A stretch of 7,370 nucleotides of DNA. Origin: Streptomyces sp. NRRL WC-3549 (GTDB taxonomy: Bacteria; Actinomycetota; Actinomycetes; Streptomycetales; Streptomycetaceae). Positions 4,694 through 7,370 of this stretch are shown here, piece by piece. The position numbers and the translations under genes were made by a program. Position 1 is the first letter of the stretch, and each line of letters begins with the position of its first letter. The stretch is taken from positions 190,717-198,086 of the forward strand of contig NZ_KL585394.1 of NCBI RefSeq assembly GCF_000721935.1, given 5' to 3'. The notes beneath the pieces are model-generated. The model was given only the letters and a program-made list of their open reading frames with translations. It searched no databases and had not been told where the DNA came from.

Positions 4694-5923
4694 TCAGCCC
4701 GTCACCCGGTACCCCGCCTCCCGCAGCACCTCGGCGACCTGGGCGCAGTGGTCGCGGCCCTGGGTCTCCAGGTGGAGCTCCACCTCGGCCTCGGTGAGCC
4801 CCAGCCGCGGGTCGGTCCGCACATGGCTCACGTCGAGCACGTTGGCGTCCGCCCGGGACAGCGTGGAGAGCAGCGCGGCGAGCGCCCCGGGGCGGTCGGT
4901 GAGCCGGAGCCGCAGGCTCAGATAGCGGCCCCCCGCCGCCATGCCGTGGGTCAGGAGGCGCTGCATCAGCAGCGGGTCGACGTTGCCGCCGGACAGCACG
5001 GCCACGACGGGGCCGCGGAAGGACCCGGGGTCGCTCAGCAGGGCGGCCACCGGACTCGCACCGGCCGGTTCGACGACCATCTTGGCGCGTTCCAGGCAGA
5101 GCAGCAGCGCACTGGAGAGCTCGTCCTCGGTGACCGTACGGACCTCGTCCACCAGCTCCCGGACGAGCCCGAACGGGATGTCTCCGGGGCGGCCGACCTT
5201 GATGCCGTCGGCCATCGTCTGCACCGAGTCGAGCGAGACCGGGTGCCCGGCGGCCAGCGACGGCGGATATCCGGCGGCGCCCTCCGCCTGGACCCCGATG
5301 ATCCGCACGTCGGGGCGCAGGGCCTTCACCGCGACCGCGATCCCGGCGACGAGGCCGCCCCCGCCGACGCCCACGACGATCGTGCGGACCTCCGGGCACT
5401 GCTCCAGGATCTCCAGCCCGACGGTGCCCTGGCCCGCGATGATGTCCGGGTGGTCGAAGGGGTGGATGAAGACGGCCCCGGTGCGCTCGGCGTACTCCTG
5501 GGCGGCGGCCAGCGTCTCGTCGACGACCTGGCCGTGCAGCCGCACCTCGGCCCCGTACTCGCGGGTCGCCGCCACCTTGGGCAGGGGGGCGCCCACCGGC
5601 ATGAAGACGGTGGAGCGCACGCCGAGGAGCGAGGAGGCCAGGGCGACCCCCTGCGCGTGGTTCCCGGCGCTCGCGGCCACCACCCCGGCCGCCCGCTCGA
5701 CGGGGCTGAGGCCGGCGATCCGCACGTAGGCGCCGCGCAGTTTGAACGAACCGGTGCGCTGGAGGTTCTCGCACTTGAGGTGGACGGGAGCGCCGACCGA
5801 CGAGGACAGGTGACGGCTGCCCGCCATCTCGGTCGTCCTGACCACCCCGGAGAGCATCTTCTGCGCGCCCCGGACGTCGTCGAGGATCAGGGGCGGGACG
5901 GGGGCTGTCGTACGGAAGCTCAT
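4694..5923 (-). CDS. ilvA: Threonine dehydratase (threonine ammonia-lyase), single-ACT form
   Basis: A 409-residue PLP enzyme that deaminates L-threonine to 2-oxobutyrate and ammonia, the first step of isoleucine synthesis. It may also act on serine. The fold type II domain shows GSFKLRGA (58-65) with Schiff-base lysine K61, SAGNHAQG (85-92) that contacts the cofactor, the phosphate-binding loop VGGGGL (186-191) and SGGN (311-314). Residues 336-409 form one ACT domain with the typical start RLTDRPGALAALL. This is the medium form with one ACT domain, not the long E. coli IlvA with two ACT-like domains and not the short ACT-less TdcB. Feedback control by a branched-chain amino acid is likely, but the ligand cannot be read. 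The ATG at 5923 was chosen because family alignment begins there; the 53-residue upstream extension of the open frame runs into the marR start region. No good Shine-Dalgarno is visible. It is divergent from the MarR gene. Confidence 0.93.
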   Translation of the reverse strand: MSFRTTAPVPPLILDDVRGAQKMLSGVVRTTEMAGSRHLSSSVGAPVHLKCENLQRTGSFKLRGAYVRIAGLSPVERAAGVVAASAGNHAQGVALASSLLGVRSTVFMPVGAPLPKVAATREYGAEVRLHGQVVDETLAAAQEYAERTGAVFIHPFDHPDIIAGQGTVGLEILEQCPEVRTIVVGVGGGGLVAGIAVAVKALRPDVRIIGVQAEGAAGYPPSLAAGHPVSLDSVQTMADGIKVGRPGDIPFGLVRELVDEVRTVTEDELSSALLLCLERAKMVVEPAGASPVAALLSDPGSFRGPVVAVLSGGNVDPLLMQRLLTHGMAAGGRYLSLRLRLTDRPGALAALLSTLSRADANVLDVSHVRTDPRLGLTEAEVELHLETQGRDHCAQVAEVLREAGYRVTG

Positions 5924-5942
5924 GACCGCAAGTCTTGCAGTC
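5924..5942. promoter_or_regulatory. 19-bp near-palindrome abutting the ilvA start (candidate MarR operator)
   Basis: GACCGCAAGTCTTGCAGTC is a dyad centred on T5933, with 8 of 9 pairs matching; only C5927/A5939 break it. The inner GCAAG-T-CTTGC is perfect. It ends at the base before the ilvA ATG and replaces a normal ribosome binding site. MarR-family proteins often bind dyads with TTGC/GCAA-like half-sites, and a MarR gene is divergent 139 bases away. With a one-base spacer it cannot form an RNA hairpin as tight as the DNA dyad suggests, so a protein-binding site is more likely. Confidence 0.45.
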
Positions 5943-5984
5943 CGGGGCCGTCCCGGCCGTCGCGTCTCATGGTGGGCTGCGGTG

Positions 5985-5993
5985 TTGTCCACA
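5985..5993 (+). promoter_or_regulatory. DnaA-box-like 9-mer TTGTCCACA
   Basis: TTGTCCACA is identical to the preferred DnaA box described for Streptomyces. It is a single copy in the ilvA-marR gap, with no cluster around it, so it is not an origin. It could be a DnaA titration or regulatory site, or chance. Confidence 0.4.
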
Positions 5994-6032
5994 GGTTTGT
6001 GCAGCGCTGGTACACGTTGCCCCGGGGCCGCG

Positions 6033-6038
6033 TACTCT
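6033..6038 (+). promoter_or_regulatory. Possible -10 box of the MarR gene
   Basis: TACTCT has the TANNNT form and would give a leader of about 36 bases. The only -35 candidate at suitable distance is GGTACA (6009-6014, 18-base spacer), which is weak. It is the best hexamer in the 157-base gap on this strand. Confidence 0.3.
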
Positions 6039-6080
6039 GTCCCCCACCCATCCGACACCGCACGAAGAGAGCTCCCGGCC

Positions 6081-6608
6081 ATGCCCCCTCAGGACATGTC
6101 GACTGCCGCGTCCCCCTCCGGGGGCGCCGTCCCCGAAGGCCCGGGGACGGACCACCTCCTCGACGCTCTCCAGCACCAGGTGGCCGTCTTCGCCCGCCGT
6201 GCCGAGCAGACCCGCCTCGGCGGTGTCGGCCAGGTCCGCAATTCGATGGACCGGGCCGCCTACCTGCTGCTCAACCGGCTCGACAAGGAAGGGCCGATGG
6301 GGGTCAAGGCCCTGGCCGCCGGCATGGGGATCGACTCCTCGACCGTGACCCGGCAGGTCGCGCCCCTCGTCGACACCGGTCTGGTCAAGCGGACCTCGCA
6401 CCCGGAGGACGGGCGGGCGGTCGTCCTGCAGCTGTCGCCGCGCGGCCAGACGCGCCTGGAGGAGGTCCGCGTCTCACGCCGCGAGCTGATGTCCCGGGTG
6501 ACCGACGACTGGAGCGAGGAGGAGCGCGACACCTTCTGCGCCCTGCTCACCCGCTTCAACATCTCCCTGGCCGACCGGGCGGCGCACCAGGCGGCGCAGG
6601 AGGGCTGA
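6081..6608 (+). CDS. MarR-family transcriptional regulator
   Basis: A 175-residue winged-helix repressor or activator of the MarR family. A Pro/Gly/Ser-rich, probably disordered N-terminus of about 22 residues precedes the dimerisation helix. The winged HTH covers about residues 58-123: VKALAAGMGIDSSTVTRQVAPL (75-96) holds the two DNA-binding helices, and the wing carries D110, G111 and R112, the usual DxR turn. The C-terminal helices (125-170) complete the dimer interface. The ligand is unknown. C153 lies in the C-terminal dimer region and does not match the OhrR sensing position. The ATG at 6081 is preceded by a purine-rich GAAGAGAG (6064-6071). The ATG at 6096 is an alternative, and the frame is open to 5922 but through the intergenic region. 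It is divergent from ilvA and may control it or itself through the dyad at 5924-5942. Family certain, regulon inferred. Confidence 0.92.
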   Translation: MPPQDMSTAASPSGGAVPEGPGTDHLLDALQHQVAVFARRAEQTRLGGVGQVRNSMDRAAYLLLNRLDKEGPMGVKALAAGMGIDSSTVTRQVAPLVDTGLVKRTSHPEDGRAVVLQLSPRGQTRLEEVRVSRRELMSRVTDDWSEEERDTFCALLTRFNISLADRAAHQAAQEG

Positions 6609-6635
6609 GGCCGGACCGGGGTGTCCCGGGCGGCC
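6609..6635 (+). terminator. Terminator-like hairpin right after the MarR gene
   Basis: CCGGG (6616-6620) pairs with CCCGG (6625-6629) around GTGT. An outer GGCC (6609-6612) pairs with GGCC (6632-6635) across a small internal loop. It begins at the base after the stop codon. A looser inverted repeat, GGCACG (6652-6657) with CGTGCC (6677-6682), follows downstream. Confidence 0.5.
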
Positions 6636-6721
6636 CTCCCCCGCAGGTACCGGCACGTGCGGGTCGAAGAGGCATCCGTGCCCCGGAGGACCGCCGGCCC
6701 GGCTCCTCTCACCCGCGGACG

Positions 6722-6751
6722 TCCGGCGACCGGGGTTTCCCGGCCGCCGGA
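6722..6751. terminator. Terminator hairpin after the MetB-like gene
   Basis: TCCGGCG (6722-6728) pairs with CGCCGGA (6745-6751), and CCGGG (6730-6734) with CCCGG (6739-6743), around a GTTT loop. There is a single A/C mismatch between the two stems, giving 12 pairs. It starts 17 bases past the stop of the minus-strand gene and can also stop transcription from the MarR side. I see nothing else in the 160-base convergent gap beyond these hairpins. Confidence 0.7.
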
Positions 6752-6768
6752 TCGGTCCGCACCCGTCC

Positions 6769-7349
6769 TCAGCCCAGCGCCTGCGTCAGGTCGGCCAGCA
6801 GGTCGTCGGCGTTCTCGATGCCGACGGACAGCCGGACCAGGTCGGCCGGCACCTCCAGCAGGGAACCGGCGGTGGACGCGTGCGTCATCCGCCCCGGGTG
6901 CTCGATCAGCGACTCCACCCCGCCGAGCGACTCACCGAGCGTGAACAGCTTCGCCCGGTTGCAGACCTCGACCGCCGCCTCCTCGCCGCCCGCGACCCGG
7001 AACGACACCATCCCGCCGAACGCCTTCATCTGCTTGGCGGCGATCTCGTGCCCCGGGTGCTCCGGCAGCCCCGGGTAGAGGACCTGGGTCACCTCGGGGT
7101 GCCGGGTCAGCAGGTCGGCCACCTTGGTGGCGTTCTCGTCGTGGCGGTCCATGCGCACCGACAGGGTCTTGATGCCGCGCAGCACCAGCCACGCGTCGAA
7201 CGGGCCGGCGACGGCGCCCATCGCGTTCTGGTGGTACGCCAGTTCCTCGGCCAGCTCCGCGTCGCCGGTGACCAGCGCGCCGCCGACCACGTCGGAGTGC
7301 CCGCCCATGTACTTGGTGGTGGAGTGCACCACCACGTCCGCGCCGAGCG
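6769..7349 (-). CDS. metB: Cystathionine gamma-synthase family enzyme, C-terminal half (5' truncated)
   Basis: The last 192 codons of a fold type I PLP enzyme of the Cys/Met metabolism family; about half of the usual 380-390 residues is missing because the fragment ends. The visible part starts LGADVVVHSTTKYMGGHSD, in which the lysine of STTKY is the Schiff-base residue. Near the end are ESLGGVESL and RLSVGIE, whose arginine binds the substrate carboxylate. The sequence resembles mycobacterial MetB, as I remember it, over its whole visible length. MetB joins cysteine to an activated homoserine to make cystathionine for methionine. A gamma-lyase running reverse transsulfuration is the main alternative, and the active-site residues seen here do not settle it. 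The frame meets a TAA in the adapter (7357-7359), so callers may place a false start at the GTG at 7335. The stop is at 6769-6771. Confidence 0.9.
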
Positions 7350-7370
7350 CTGTCTCTTATACACATCTCT
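7350..7370 (-). other. Tn5/Nextera transposase adapter (artefact)
   Basis: Bases 7350-7368 read CTGTCTCTTATACACATCT, the reverse complement of the mosaic end at the left border, followed by CT. All 21 bases mirror positions 1-21. It truncates the MetB-like gene. Confidence 0.98.

Noticed and set aside
5922..6080. N-terminal extension of the MarR regulator from 5922
   Set aside because: Its residues have no family similarity, and it would cover the ilvA start, the dyad and the predicted promoter; the ATG at 6081 is better.
5924..6082. 53-residue N-terminal extension of IlvA
   Set aside because: It would cross the intergenic region and reach the marR start; threonine dehydratases begin near MSFRTT.
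4475..7078. Open frame of 867 codons on the plus strand
   Set aside because: It runs antisense through all of ilvA, out of frame through the MarR gene and antisense into the MetB-like gene. It is rich in Arg, Gly and Pro with no domain, a usual by-product of GC-rich third positions.
1..7370. Composite transposon suggested by inverted terminal repeats
   Set aside because: The repeats are the synthetic Tn5 mosaic end. There is no transposase gene and no target duplication, and both flanking genes are cut at the adapter.
1..7370. tRNA, rRNA, CRISPR, phage or toxin-antitoxin content
   Set aside because: No direct-repeat array, cloverleaf-like segment, integrase or paired small toxin gene was seen; nearly all sequence is explained by the genes and short gaps listed.

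Overview
This is a high-GC actinobacterial fragment, most likely from Streptomyces or a close relative. The third codon positions are almost all G or C. It carries the mycothiol enzyme Mca, the actinobacterial DUF4307 family, a GreA of Streptomyces type and a DrrAB-like ABC exporter. I saw no TTA codon in any of its genes, so none looks bldA-dependent. Both ends are 21-base Tn5/Nextera transposase sequences in inverted orientation. The window is therefore one tagmented library fragment or adapter-capped contig, and the first and last genes are cut by library preparation, not by biology.

Layout, left to right. After the adapter (1-21) comes the last 48 codons of a LuxR/NarL-type response regulator (+). 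It converges through a strong hairpin on a small single-span membrane protein (-), whose start overlaps the end of mca (-). mca is divergent from a DUF4307 membrane protein (+), and the two appear to share a symmetric -10 region. DUF4307 ends at a hairpin terminator and is followed by greA (+), which has its own extended -10 promoter and a foldable leader. A perfect 15-bp hairpin separates greA from a convergent two-gene operon (-) with a DrrA-like ATPase and a DrrB-like permease. Upstream of the ATPase lies a probable promoter whose spacer holds two TCGCGA sites one helical turn apart. Next is ilvA (-), a threonine dehydratase with one ACT domain, divergent from a MarR-type regulator (+). Their shared intergenic region holds a 19-bp near-palindrome touching the ilvA start codon and a DnaA-box-like 9-mer. 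Two hairpins follow, then the C-terminal half of a cystathionine gamma-synthase family gene (-) and the second adapter.

How the genes fit together. Mca removes electrophiles from the cell as mycothiol conjugates and DrrAB-like pumps expel hydrophobic drugs, so a detoxification theme is possible, although these are separate transcription units. IlvA and the MetB-like enzyme both belong to threonine/homoserine-derived amino acid metabolism, and both can yield 2-oxobutyrate. The gene content is otherwise ordinary core Streptomyces chromosome. I found no undescribed multi-gene system. The points worth a second look are regulatory: the drrAB operator, the ilvA-marR intergenic region and the greA leader.
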